From Thiomicrorhabdus aquaedulcis (GTDB lineage: Bacteria; Pseudomonadota; Gammaproteobacteria; Thiomicrospirales; Thiomicrospiraceae), in NCBI RefSeq assembly GCF_004001325.1, contig NZ_AP018722.1:1116001-1180000 (forward strand): 64,000 nt of DNA. The letters run 5' to 3'. Below, in pieces: positions 18,551-27,307 of the stretch (positions within the stretch are counted from its first letter, which is position 1; every line of letters starts with the position of its first letter). Below the pieces are notes generated by a model that did no database searches, was not told the DNA's origin, and saw nothing but the letters and a program-made list of their open reading frames with translations. The position numbers and the translations under genes were made by a program.

Positions 18551-19093
18551 ATGAATAATCACTTTGAGCCCAAACATGCTGTGTTTACTGAATGCATTAA
18601 GGGCTTTGAGCCAGTTATTCCACCCAGTCCTAAAGTTTTGTTATTGGGGACCATGCCTAGCGTGGCCTCATTGCAACAAGACTTTTATTACGCGCATCCG
18701 CGTAATGCCTTTTGGCCTATTATGGCCGCGCTGTTTAATCAATCAACTCCTTTGGTTCATCAAGCGGATAAAGTGGCCGTTTTACAGCATGCGGGCATTT
18801 TACTGTGGGATGTGTTGGCGGCTTGCCAGCGTCACGGCAGTTTAGACAGCGCCATTCAACAACCGGTTGCCAATGATTTTAGTGCGCTTTTTACGCGGTT
18901 TTTAACGCTTAAAACAGTCGTATTTAATGGCCAAAAAGCCCAGCAATTGTTTTATAAACACGCTTTAAAACAGCAAAACCTACCTAATGACTTGGTTTTT
19001 ATCACCTTGCCGTCGAGCAGTCCGGCGCACGCCAGTTTAACCCTTGACGATAAACGCTTGTTATGGCAAGAAAAGCTGGCTTTTTTGGGGTAG
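18551..19093 (+). CDS. DNA-deoxyinosine (hypoxanthine) glycosylase, uracil-DNA glycosylase superfamily
   Basis: The 180-residue protein has the UDG-superfamily motif GTMPSVASL near residue 32 followed by YYAHPRNAFWP, as in family 6 hypoxanthine-DNA glycosylases and Mug-like enzymes, and LPSSSPAHA near the C-terminus as motif 2. These enzymes remove deaminated bases from DNA and start base excision repair. It precedes trhP closely. The exact substrate preference is inferred from the family. Confidence 0.82.
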   Translation: MNNHFEPKHAVFTECIKGFEPVIPPSPKVLLLGTMPSVASLQQDFYYAHPRNAFWPIMAALFNQSTPLVHQADKVAVLQHAGILLWDVLAACQRHGSLDSAIQQPVANDFSALFTRFLTLKTVVFNGQKAQQLFYKHALKQQNLPNDLVFITLPSSSPAHASLTLDDKRLLWQEKLAFLG

Positions 19094-19139
19094 AATAGCG
19101 CTCTTATTTTTGACCACTCATTATGTTAGGAGCTTTGCC

Positions 19140-20693
19140 TTGAAAGCAGACACCCATCAAACTACGTTTACCTCTGAACTATTGTCCCCCGCTGGCACCA
19201 TTAAAAACATGGAGTACGCCTTTGCTTACGGCGCAGACGCTGTGTACGCTGGTCAACCACGATACAGTTTACGGGTGCGTAATAATGAGTTTGATGAAGA
19301 AACCCTAGAAAAAGGCATTAAGCGCGCCCACGCCTTAGGCAAAAAATTCTACGTGGTGAGCAATATCGCCGCCCACAATTCCAAAATTAAAACCTACATG
19401 AAAGACATCGCGCCCATTATTGCGATGCAGCCTGACGCGTTAATTATGTCTGATCCTGGGCTGATTTCGATGGTGCACGAAGCCTATCCCGAGCAAGAGA
19501 TTCATCTTTCGGTGCAATCCAACGCAGTAAACTGGGCAACGGTTAAGTTTTGGTATAAGCAGGGCGTAAGCCGCGTGGTGTTGTCGCGTGAATTGTCGAT
19601 GCAAGAAATTCGCGAAATTCGCGACGCCGTGCCCGAAATGGAAATTGAAGTTTTTGTGCACGGTGCTTTGTGCATTGCCTATTCTGGGCGCTGCTTATTG
19701 TCGGGCTACATTAATAAGCGTGACGCTAACCAAGGCACGTGCACCAACGCCTGTCGTTGGAATTACAACACTTATGATGCTAAAGAGGACGTTTCGGGTG
19801 ATATTGTCGGGGTTGAAAAAATCACCGTGGCCAATATCAGCAACATCACCGATTTAACCGAGTTGACGGGATCGGCCTTTGCGGCGAGTTTTGAAGACGA
19901 TATTGAGCCTACATTAGGGGTGGGCAAACCCACCGATAAAATGATGTTGCTGGAAGAAGAGGGCAGGCCTGGTGAGTTTATGCCGGCGTTTGAAGATGAG
20001 CATGGCACGTACATTATGAACTCAAAAGATTTACGCGCGGTTGAGTTGATTCCCGAAATGGTGCAAATGGGCATTCACTCGCTAAAGATTGAAGGGCGCA
20101 CAAAATCACATTACTACGTAGCACGCACCGCGCAAGTCTATCGCAAAGCCATTGACGATGCGGCGGCCGGCAAGCCGTTTGACACCAATTTATTAGCCGA
20201 CCTAGAAAGCTTGGCCAGTCGTGGCTACACCGAAGGCTTTTTGCGTCGCCATGTGCATTCCGAATACCAAAACTACGAGTACGGTGTATCCAAATCCGAT
20301 CGCCAGCGTTTTGTGGGTGAAGTGGTGGCCGTGGGTGAGCGCGATGGTCAAGAGTATTTGGAAATTGATGTTAAAAACAAGTTTTGTGTGGGCGACTCCA
20401 TTGAGATTATGAGCCCGGTGGGCAATATAACGCTTGTATTGCCCGAAATGCGCGATAAACACGATGCTCCAGTAGATTGCGCGTTGGGTTCTGGCTGGTT
20501 CGTGCGCATTCCCAATCCATTTAAAAATGTGGCGCCAGAGGTATTAATGTTTGGATTGGTGATGCGAAACGAGTCGTGGGGTGGCGATGTAAAACGCGAT
20601 GCGGCCGCTAAAAAAGTCAAAGTCGAGCAAGACGCCAAAGACCTAGAAATTAGAGCGGCGGCCAAGCAACAGCCCAACGCGTTGCACTCTTAG
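19140..20693 (+). CDS. trhP: TrhP (YegQ) tRNA 5-hydroxyuridine synthase, U32-peptidase family
   Basis: U32-family protein matching YegQ/TrhP, which uses prephenate to hydroxylate U34 of several tRNAs. Motifs are LLSPAGTIKNMEYAFAYGADAVYAG at the start, EVFVHGALCIAYSGRC and the downstream cysteines in QGTCTNACRW, which can hold an Fe-S cluster. I start at TTG 19140 because TAGGAG lies 8 bp upstream and no ATG is well placed; this gives 517 residues. That is longer than E. coli YegQ, partly because of an acidic insertion around residues 240-290. yfhL follows 10 bp later. The palindrome variant at 19962-19973 falls in the insertion. Confidence 0.9.
   Translation: MKADTHQTTFTSELLSPAGTIKNMEYAFAYGADAVYAGQPRYSLRVRNNEFDEETLEKGIKRAHALGKKFYVVSNIAAHNSKIKTYMKDIAPIIAMQPDALIMSDPGLISMVHEAYPEQEIHLSVQSNAVNWATVKFWYKQGVSRVVLSRELSMQEIREIRDAVPEMEIEVFVHGALCIAYSGRCLLSGYINKRDANQGTCTNACRWNYNTYDAKEDVSGDIVGVEKITVANISNITDLTELTGSAFAASFEDDIEPTLGVGKPTDKMMLLEEEGRPGEFMPAFEDEHGTYIMNSKDLRAVELIPEMVQMGIHSLKIEGRTKSHYYVARTAQVYRKAIDDAAAGKPFDTNLLADLESLASRGYTEGFLRRHVHSEYQNYEYGVSKSDRQRFVGEVVAVGERDGQEYLEIDVKNKFCVGDSIEIMSPVGNITLVLPEMRDKHDAPVDCALGSGWFVRIPNPFKNVAPEVLMFGLVMRNESWGGDVKRDAAAKKVKVEQDAKDLEIRAAAKQQPNALHS
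19962..19973. repeat. Palindrome variant GGCAGGCCTGGT
   Basis: In trhP, read GRPGE, within the family-variable acidic insertion. Confidence 0.6.
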
Positions 20694-20703
20694 GCACACC
20701 AAA

Positions 20704-20961
20704 ATGGCGCTTAAAATTATAAAAGGCTGTATTAATTGCGACATGTGCGAGCCAGAATGCCCAAATAAAGCCATTTATATGGGCGATAAAATCTATGAGA
20801 TTAATCCCGATTTGTGTACTGAATGTGTGGGGTTTTACGACAAACCCACCTGCATCAGCGTCTGCCCGTTGGATTGCATTATTACCGATCCGGAGCGGGT
20901 TGAGGACACGCAAACGTTGTATCAAAAATTTGAACAATTAGTGCGTGACGATAAAATTTAA
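20704..20961 (+). CDS. yfhL: YfhL-family 4Fe-4S ferredoxin
   Basis: The 85-residue ferredoxin has two clusters' worth of cysteines: CINCDMCEPECP near the start, then CTECVGFYDKPTCISVCPLDC, the spaced second motif typical of Alvin-type/YfhL ferredoxins. It lies 10 bp after trhP and is probably co-transcribed, which suggests it supplies electrons to, or matures, the tRNA hydroxylation enzyme. That link is inferred from position. Confidence 0.92.
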   Translation: MALKIIKGCINCDMCEPECPNKAIYMGDKIYEINPDLCTECVGFYDKPTCISVCPLDCIITDPERVEDTQTLYQKFEQLVRDDKI

Positions 20962-21013
20962 CACGCGCAGGTTGTTTAGGGCATTCTTTTAAACGGCTTA
21001 CGTTCTTAGCTTG

Positions 21014-21041
21014 AAAGCGATTCTAACCAATCGCTTTTTTT
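21014..21041 (+). terminator. Rho-independent terminator after yfhL
   Basis: AAAGCGATT pairs with AATCGCTTT, loop CTAACC, followed by TTTT. Confidence 0.85.
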
Positions 21042-21097
21042 ATGTAGTAAACCACGGTACTTAGGTTAAAAGAGTATTAAGCAGAGTATTAAACAGT

Positions 21098-21955
21098 ATG
21101 ACCCAAACCCTTAAACTGGCACTCGCCAGTGTGCTAACCGGCTGTTTATGGCTGTTACCTAGCATGGCGCAGAGCAGTGCATTCCTTCAGAGCAGTCCAT
21201 TAACTCAGTCCGACTATCAGTGGATGGGGCAGCGAATTTATCAAAATGAGTGCGCCGGCAAGCCCGAATATTTAACCCATTGGGGCGCGCGGGAGGATTT
21301 TCCATCGTTTGGTATTGGGCACTTTATTTGGTATCCCGCGCAGGTTCCGCAAACCTTTGTGGCCACGTTTGAACCCATGGTGCGTTTTGTGGCGCAAGAA
21401 GTTGCCCCACCCGCGTGGTTGCATACACAATTACAAAACGGTCAACTGTTTGCGCCTTGGAACAGTAAAAAGCAGTTTGACCAGGCCTGGTCAGGTGTGC
21501 AAATGCAACAATTGCGCGATTGGTTAGCACGTACGCACGCACCGCAAGCGCGTTTTATCGTAGAGCAGTTTTTTGTACGCTGGCAGGCGGCGTTGCAGGG
21601 GTTAAGCAATCAAGAACAGTTGCGTTTAAACGCCCGTTTAACAACGCTTATGGCGTTTAAACAAGGGCAGTTTGCGGTGATTGATTATTTTAACTTTAAG
21701 GGTGTGGGGCAAAACCCGCAAGAGCAGTATCAGGGACAAAGTTGGGGATTGATTTCGGTGATTAACGATCTCCCAGAAACGGTTTTTACACCCATTTCAG
21801 GTCAATCAGCCAATCAAACGGCGCTGGTGAATGCATTCATAACGTCGGCTAAAGCGCGTTTGGCACTTCGAGCGTCGTTAGCACCTCCGGCTCGTCAAGA
21901 AGCCAAGTGGCTAAAAGGCTGGTACAGTCGCCTGGATGGATACGCGCAACCATGA
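21098..21955 (+). CDS. Conserved periplasmic protein of unknown function
   Basis: The 285-residue protein has a signal peptide (to about residue 26) and a soluble domain with NECAGKPEYLTHWGAREDFPS and FGIGHFIWYP, a conserved-looking aromatic block, and a second region FFNFKGVGQNP-like DYFNFKGVGQNP. I recall such sequences as uncharacterised proteobacterial proteins and see no catalytic motif I can name. Its stop overlaps the next start (ATGA), so it is translationally coupled to the prenyltransferase. The palindrome at 21480 is read DQAWSG. Confidence 0.65.
   Translation: MTQTLKLALASVLTGCLWLLPSMAQSSAFLQSSPLTQSDYQWMGQRIYQNECAGKPEYLTHWGAREDFPSFGIGHFIWYPAQVPQTFVATFEPMVRFVAQEVAPPAWLHTQLQNGQLFAPWNSKKQFDQAWSGVQMQQLRDWLARTHAPQARFIVEQFFVRWQAALQGLSNQEQLRLNARLTTLMAFKQGQFAVIDYFNFKGVGQNPQEQYQGQSWGLISVINDLPETVFTPISGQSANQTALVNAFITSAKARLALRASLAPPARQEAKWLKGWYSRLDGYAQP
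21480..21491. repeat. Palindrome ACCAGGCCTGGT, exact copy 4
   Basis: Read as DQAWS; 14-bp extended form GACCAGGCCTGGTC. Confidence 0.9.
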
Positions 21956-22875
21956 CAGAGCATTCTAAAACTATGACCGCATTTAAAACCTTTAAAACGG
22001 TGGTGCAAACGGCTCGGCCTGCTTTTTTATGGTTAACGGTAGCGGTGGTTTGTTTGGGTACCGCCATTGCGCTGTTCCAGGGGGCTGTGTGGTCAGCCAG
22101 TTGGTTTGCGGTGCTTTTAGTGACAGCTCTGTTGGCGCATGTGTTGGTGAATATGCTCAACGAATATCAAGACTTTCAGTCGGGGTTGGATGATCTTACC
22201 CAAAAAACGCCGTTTAGTGGTGGCAGTGGCGCTTTGCCGCAGCATCCGCAAGCCGCTCCAGTGGTGCGTAACACATTGTGGGCTCTTGGCCTGGTGTTTA
22301 TGGCGTTGGGCGCTTACATTGTGGCTCACATTGGCTGGGCTATTTTGCCGTTTGGGTTATTGGGCGTTGCGCTGATTGTGACCTATACGGCGTTTATTAC
22401 CCGACAACCCTGGCTGTGTTTGCTGGCTCCGGGTTTGGCGTTTGGGCCTTTAATGGTGATGGGGACGGCTTACGCTTGGAGTGGTGTTTTTTCCGGTTTG
22501 GCGTTGGCGCTGTCGATGGTGCCATTTTTTTTAGTCAATAATCTGTTATTGCTTAATCAGTTTCCCGATAGGGAAGCTGATCAAAAAGTAGGTCGTTTTA
22601 ATATTTTAATGTTGCTGGGCTTGCCCTTTGCCAGTCGTTTATTTGTGGTTTTTTTGGGGCTTGCCTATCTTAGTTTAGGCTTAAGCGTTGCAGTCTACTC
22701 GTTGCCAATGGGTGTTTATTTTGGGTTTTTAACGGCATTGCTGGCTCTGCCTATGGCTTGGTTGGTGCTAAAGTTTTATGCAAACCTAGAGAAAATGCTG
22801 CCCGCGATGGCAATGAATGTCATAATTAATATTTTTTTACCGTTAGTTATTTCAGCAGGCCTGGTTTGGCAATAA
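21952..22875 (+). CDS. MenA/UbiA-family prenyltransferase
   Basis: The 307-residue membrane protein has about eight helices and the two aspartate-rich UbiA-superfamily motifs, NMLNEYQDFQSGLD and NQFPDREADQKVGR. The second motif and overall layout are closest to MenA-type 1,4-dihydroxy-2-naphthoate prenyltransferases rather than UbiA. No other menaquinone genes are in the window, so the substrate is open. The ATG at 21952 overlaps the previous stop. Confidence 0.8.
   Translation: MTEHSKTMTAFKTFKTVVQTARPAFLWLTVAVVCLGTAIALFQGAVWSASWFAVLLVTALLAHVLVNMLNEYQDFQSGLDDLTQKTPFSGGSGALPQHPQAAPVVRNTLWALGLVFMALGAYIVAHIGWAILPFGLLGVALIVTYTAFITRQPWLCLLAPGLAFGPLMVMGTAYAWSGVFSGLALALSMVPFFLVNNLLLLNQFPDREADQKVGRFNILMLLGLPFASRLFVVFLGLAYLSLGLSVAVYSLPMGVYFGFLTALLALPMAWLVLKFYANLEKMLPAMAMNVIINIFLPLVISAGLVWQ
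22854..22865. repeat. Palindrome variant AGCAGGCCTGGT
   Basis: One mismatch; read AGLV at the end of the prenyltransferase gene. Confidence 0.65.
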
Positions 22876-22888
22876 TTAAAAATAGTTA

Positions 22889-22933
22889 GAGACCTTTGCA
22901 CGAGTGGATGTACGGTCAAAAATGGTTAAAACA
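22889..22933. repeat. Solo end of the AGACCTTTGCACGAG repeat
   Basis: GAGACCTTTGCACGAG followed by GGATG and TCAAAAATGGTTAAA matches the left end of the 161-bp element at 30273 over about 45 bp. No opposite end is seen nearby. It lies just upstream of cysM. Confidence 0.6.
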
Positions 22934-22957
22934 GCGCGCTTAATTTAGGACACCTCA

Positions 22958-23851
22958 ATGCAATTTAAAACTCTAATGGATTTTGTTGGCAATACGCCAC
23001 TGGTAAAATTACAGCGCATGGTGCACGCCCAAACCGGCAGTGTGGTGTTGGCTAAGTTAGAAGGCAACAACCCGGCGGGTTCGGTCAAAGATCGCCCCGC
23101 GTTAAACATGATTAAGCAGGCGCAATTGCGCGGCGAGATTAAACCGGGCGACACCTTAATTGAAGCCACCAGCGGCAATACCGGTATTGCATTGGCGATG
23201 GCGGCCGCCATTATGGGCTATAAAATGAAATTAATTATGCCCAATAACATGAGCATGGAGCGCAAAGCGTCCATGGCCGCTTACGGTGCCGAGCTGATTG
23301 AAGTGAACGTGAGCCAAGGCATGGAAGGCGCGCGTGATTTGGCCATGCAGATGGCCGCCGATGGGCAAGGGTTTGTATTAGACCAATTTTCTAATCCCGA
23401 TAATCCCATGGCGCACTACCTAACCACCGGCCCTGAAATTTGGCGTGACACCCAACAAACAGTAACGCATTTTGTCAGCGCGATGGGCACAACGGGCACC
23501 ATTATGGGCACATCCATGTATTTAAAAGAACAGAATCCTCAAGTGCAAATTGTAGGGGTGCAACCTGAAGAAGGTGCGGCGATTCCCGGCATTCGTCGTT
23601 GGCCTGCGGCTTATTTACCTAAAATTTACCAAGCCAATCGAGTCGATAGAATCATCGACATGTCGCAAAATCGTGCCGAACAAACCATGCGTGAGCTGGC
23701 CAAACAGGAAGGTATTTTTGGTGGAGTTTCGTCGGGTGGTGGGGTGGCTGCCGCCATACAATTAGCCAGTGAAGTGCATAATGCGGTGATTGTGTGCATT
23801 GTGTGCGATCGGGGTGACCGTTATCTTTCAACCGGGGTGTATGGACAATAA
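22958..23851 (+). CDS. cysM: Cysteine synthase B (O-acetylserine or O-phosphoserine sulfhydrylase)
   Basis: PLP-dependent enzyme joining sulfide or thiosulfate to O-acetylserine. The 297-residue sequence has the PLP-lysine motif NPAGSVKDRPALNMI, the substrate loop TSGNTGIALA, and the C-terminal GGVSSGGGVAAA and CIVCDRGDRYLSTGV that separate CysM from CysK. AGGACACCTCA is the ribosome site. The CYTH gene follows 2 bp later. Confidence 0.94.
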   Translation: MQFKTLMDFVGNTPLVKLQRMVHAQTGSVVLAKLEGNNPAGSVKDRPALNMIKQAQLRGEIKPGDTLIEATSGNTGIALAMAAAIMGYKMKLIMPNNMSMERKASMAAYGAELIEVNVSQGMEGARDLAMQMAADGQGFVLDQFSNPDNPMAHYLTTGPEIWRDTQQTVTHFVSAMGTTGTIMGTSMYLKEQNPQVQIVGVQPEEGAAIPGIRRWPAAYLPKIYQANRVDRIIDMSQNRAEQTMRELAKQEGIFGGVSSGGGVAAAIQLASEVHNAVIVCIVCDRGDRYLSTGVYGQ

Positions 23852-23853
23852 GT

Positions 23854-24354
23854 ATGGCCAGAGAAATTGAACGCAAATTTTTGCTTAAAAGTGACGCATG
23901 GCGCGCTTTGGCCTACCAGCAAACGCATTTTGCCCAAGGTTATTTAAATGACATTGGCGCTGGCGGAGCCAAAAGTTCGGTACGTGTGCGTATTGAGGGC
24001 AGCCAAGCGAATCTAAACATAAAAAGCTTAGAAATCGGTTTGAGCCGCGACGAATACGAATACCCCATTCCGCTAGAAGACGGGGCGCGTATCCTAGCCA
24101 CTTTGGCAGTTGGGCCGGTGATTGAAAAAATTCGTTATTTGGTCAAACATCAACAGCATGTTTGGGAGATTGACGAGTTTTTAGGTGAAAACTTAGGCTT
24201 AATTGTGGCCGAAGTGGAGTTAAGCTCAGAAACCGAAACGTTAACATTGCCCGAATGGGCTGGGTTAGAAGTCACCAATATAGCGCGTTATTACAATGTC
24301 AGTTTAAGCAAGACCCCTTATGGCTTATGGAGTTCGCATGAAAAAAATCACTAA
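23854..24354 (+). CDS. CYTH-domain phosphatase (triphosphate tunnel metalloenzyme)
   Basis: The 166-residue protein starts with the EIERKFLL signature (ExExK) that defines CYTH/TTM enzymes, which hydrolyse inorganic triphosphate or related substrates in a beta-tunnel. Charged pairs such as RVRIEG and EVDEF-like WEIDEFLGE follow in family order. The length is that of bacterial short TTMs. It is 2 bp from cysM and its end overlaps tolC by 17 bp. Substrate not determinable from sequence. Confidence 0.85.
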   Translation: MAREIERKFLLKSDAWRALAYQQTHFAQGYLNDIGAGGAKSSVRVRIEGSQANLNIKSLEIGLSRDEYEYPIPLEDGARILATLAVGPVIEKIRYLVKHQQHVWEIDEFLGENLGLIVAEVELSSETETLTLPEWAGLEVTNIARYYNVSLSKTPYGLWSSHEKNH

Positions 24355-25723
24355 TGGTTTAAAAACCCCTTTAATGGCCGCATTGTGTGCCGCGTTGGCG
24401 TTGCCGGGTTACGTATTGGCGGCGGAGTTGCCAACCTCGGTGGTCAATAGCGGCAAAGCCACGGGCTTAATGCAGGTGTATCAATTAGCTGTATTGCATG
24501 ACGCCACCTTGGCGCAGGCTCGGGCTCAGTTTGAGTCGGATCAACAAATTGTCACGACCGCACGCGCCAGTTTACTGCCGCAAGTAAAAGCCGACGCCAG
24601 TTATTTTATGACCGACAGCAGTATTGACACGTCGGACGTTAATACCCGAGATGCGTCCATTACGCTTAACCAATCGCTCTATCAACATGAAAGCTGGGCC
24701 AATTATGAAAAAGCGCAGTTTGGCTTTGAAGCGGCTCAAACTACTTTGCAAACGGCCGAACAAACGTTAATTTTAAGCGTTACTGAACGCTATTTTGATG
24801 TGTTACTGGCCAATGAAAACTTAATTTTAGCGCGCACCAAAGAGACCGCCGATAAAACTCAGTTAGAGCGCGCCGAGGCTTCGGCCGAAGTCGGATTAGC
24901 CAGTAAAACCGAAGTGCTGCAAGCCAAGTCCAGTTACGATTTGTCGCGCTCGGATCGCATTAGCGCCGAAAATCGTGTGGACGAAACCCATGAAAATTTA
25001 ATGAAACTCACCGGACAGGCGCCCACGGAGCTTAAAAAATTACCCGTAGCGGTTAATCTTCCCAGTGTGCCTTACTCTTTAGCTTCAATTGAGGCTGTGG
25101 CGGAGCGCGATAATTTAAGCGTTAAATTGGCCAACGCCAATTTGGCGTCGTCGCAACAAGAAGTTGAAGTCCAAAAGGGAGGTTATTGGCCTACTGTGGG
25201 TTTACAAGCCAAATATTCAGACACCGCGTTTAGCGACTATTCCACCTCGGCGTCGGTCTTAACCACGCGCGATCGCAGTGCCGCAAGTGTTGGGGTAACG
25301 GTTTCTATGCCGCTCTATTCGGGCGGTGGCACCGATTCTAAAGTGAGTGCGGCGCGCGCACAAGCCAGCGCCAGCCAACAAGGGTTGCGCAATGCACGTG
25401 AACAAGCGCGTATTGACGCACGCGTGCAGTTGCGCAATGTGCAACGTGGTGCCGATTTGGTGGCCGCCTTGCGTGAGGCGGTGAACTCAAACGACGCCTT
25501 TTTAGAAGCCGCCGAAGAGGGCTATAAAGTGGGGTTGCAAAACCTATTGGATGTGCTTACCGCGCGGACTAATCAATATAATGCGCGTAAAAACTTGGTT
25601 GAAGCCATGCATTCACAAGTAATTACCCGCTTAAAACTTGAGGCCACTTTGGGTGATTTAACCACCGAAGATTTGGTGGCGTTTGACGGCTTACTCACGC
25701 AAGCCCCTATGTTTGCAAAATAA
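24338..25723 (+). CDS. tolC: TolC-family outer-membrane efflux channel
   Basis: The 461-residue protein has a signal peptide (to AAE near 32) and two OEP repeats of long helices and short beta strands, with ESWANYEKAQFGFEAAQ-like and GLQNLLDVLTARTNQYNAR in the expected places. TolC trimers form the outer-membrane exit of RND pumps and type I secretion. The ATG at 24338 has GGAG upstream. An upstream ATG at 24320 lacks a ribosome site and adds nothing to the signal peptide. No pump subunits are adjacent. Confidence 0.93.
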   Translation: MKKITNGLKTPLMAALCAALALPGYVLAAELPTSVVNSGKATGLMQVYQLAVLHDATLAQARAQFESDQQIVTTARASLLPQVKADASYFMTDSSIDTSDVNTRDASITLNQSLYQHESWANYEKAQFGFEAAQTTLQTAEQTLILSVTERYFDVLLANENLILARTKETADKTQLERAEASAEVGLASKTEVLQAKSSYDLSRSDRISAENRVDETHENLMKLTGQAPTELKKLPVAVNLPSVPYSLASIEAVAERDNLSVKLANANLASSQQEVEVQKGGYWPTVGLQAKYSDTAFSDYSTSASVLTTRDRSAASVGVTVSMPLYSGGGTDSKVSAARAQASASQQGLRNAREQARIDARVQLRNVQRGADLVAALREAVNSNDAFLEAAEEGYKVGLQNLLDVLTARTNQYNARKNLVEAMHSQVITRLKLEATLGDLTTEDLVAFDGLLTQAPMFAK

Positions 25724-25750
25724 ACGCACACCGCATTTGAACGCACTCTC

Positions 25751-27307
25751 TTGAAAAGACGCACTTTATTACAAGCAGGCCTGGTAAGTTTAACCAGCGC
25801 ATCTTGGTTGGGCTTAAACGGCTGCAGTAATTCGGCCGATCGCTTAGACCCCAAAGTCATTCGCGCGGGTGTTACCACCCGCGTGCAAATGCTGGATCCT
25901 CGCAAAGCCACCGACGCATTGTCCAGTCGCATTAATCGCTTAATGTATCGCCAATTGATTGATTTTGATGCGGCGTTTCAACCCGTGCCCGATTTGGCGA
26001 CGTGGGAGACTATCAGCCCGATTCATTATCGGTTTAGTTTGCAAAGCTTGCCCCTGTTTCATCACGGTAAACCCTTAAGTGCCACGGATGTGGCGGCCAC
26101 CTATTTAAGTGTGCTTGATCCGGCGTTTGGTTCGGCACATTACGGCTCGCTCAACAACATTAGCCGCATTGACGTGGTGGATGAACGCACCCTAGATTTT
26201 TATTTGCATAAGCCCGATGCGCTGTTTGTCGGGCGTTTGGTGATGGGTATTTTACCGGCCGATTTAATCGCCGCAGGGCACCTGTTTCAACAGCAGCCGA
26301 TTGGTTGTGGTGCGTGCCAATTTGTGTCAATGAACGAACAAAAGTTGGTGCTAAAACGGCGCAATGATGAGGTTTTACTGGAGTTTATACCGGTAAAAGA
26401 CGCCACCACACGGGTGCTTAAACTGCAAAAAGGCGAGCTGGATTGGGTGCAGAATGATTTGTCGCCTGAATTGGTGCAGTATTGCCAACGCCAAGCTAAT
26501 TTGGCGGTGCAATGGCAAGTGGGCACCAGTTTTGGCTATTTAGGTTTTAATTTTGAAGACCCCTTATTGGCTCAACTTCCATTACGTCAGGCTTTGGCCT
26601 TGGGCATTGATCGTCAAGCCATTGTCAATGCGCTGTTTGATGGTCACGCGCGTTTGGCCGGTGGGTTATTGGTGCCCGAACACTGGAGTGGTGCGCCCAG
26701 TTTACGCGGGTTTGCTTATGATTCAGAGCGGGCTAAGGCGTTGCTAAAGCAGGTAGTGATTCCACCAGGCCTGGTTAAGTTAAATCAACAAAATCAACCG
26801 ATTATTGAACTAAGTTATAAAACATCCAACGACCCCACACGAATTCGTTTGGCGACGATTTACCAGTCGCAACTTAAAAAAATTGGCATTCATTTAAACA
26901 TTCAAAGCTACGATTGGGGCACGTTTTACAACGACATTAAACAAGGGCGTTTTCAGCTTTTTAGTCTGGCGTGGGTGGGCATTAAAAGCCCCGATATTTT
27001 TCAATATGCGTTTGATTCTAATGCGATTCCACCGTTGGGCGCTAATCGTGGGCGTTACCGTGATGCGGTGACCGACCAGTTAATTTTGCAGGCCACGCAA
27101 ACCCAAGACTTGTCGGAACAAGCGGCACTTTATCAGCAACTGCAAGCGCGGTTACAAGACAATTTGGCGCATTTGCCCTTGTGGTTTGAAGACCAGTATT
27201 GTGTAACACGCCATGGTGTTACGGGCTACACGGTGTATTCGGACGGCCGTATGGATGGACTGTTGCAAGTGCAAAAACAGCCCGCGCCTGTTAAGAGTTC
27301 AGCGTAA
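25751..27307 (+). CDS. Family 5 oligopeptide/dipeptide-binding lipoprotein
   Basis: The 518-residue solute-binding protein (SBP_bac_5 type, DppA/OppA/MppA-like) has a lipobox near residue 26 (LNGC). The N-terminal start is TTG at 25751, MKRRTLLQAGLVSL. Conserved elements include the DPRKATDALSSRI stretch and LALGIDRQAIVNALF. It binds short peptides in the periplasm for the two permeases downstream. The stop TAATG overlaps the transpeptidase start. The palindrome variant at 25774 and exact copy at 26764 fall in this gene. Confidence 0.88.
   Translation: MKRRTLLQAGLVSLTSASWLGLNGCSNSADRLDPKVIRAGVTTRVQMLDPRKATDALSSRINRLMYRQLIDFDAAFQPVPDLATWETISPIHYRFSLQSLPLFHHGKPLSATDVAATYLSVLDPAFGSAHYGSLNNISRIDVVDERTLDFYLHKPDALFVGRLVMGILPADLIAAGHLFQQQPIGCGACQFVSMNEQKLVLKRRNDEVLLEFIPVKDATTRVLKLQKGELDWVQNDLSPELVQYCQRQANLAVQWQVGTSFGYLGFNFEDPLLAQLPLRQALALGIDRQAIVNALFDGHARLAGGLLVPEHWSGAPSLRGFAYDSERAKALLKQVVIPPGLVKLNQQNQPIIELSYKTSNDPTRIRLATIYQSQLKKIGIHLNIQSYDWGTFYNDIKQGRFQLFSLAWVGIKSPDIFQYAFDSNAIPPLGANRGRYRDAVTDQLILQATQTQDLSEQAALYQQLQARLQDNLAHLPLWFEDQYCVTRHGVTGYTVYSDGRMDGLLQVQKQPAPVKSSA
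25774..25785. repeat. Palindrome variant AGCAGGCCTGGT
   Basis: Read AGLV in the signal peptide of the peptide-binding protein. Confidence 0.65.
26764..26775. repeat. Palindrome ACCAGGCCTGGT, exact copy 5
   Basis: Read PPGLVK in the peptide-binding protein. Confidence 0.9.
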
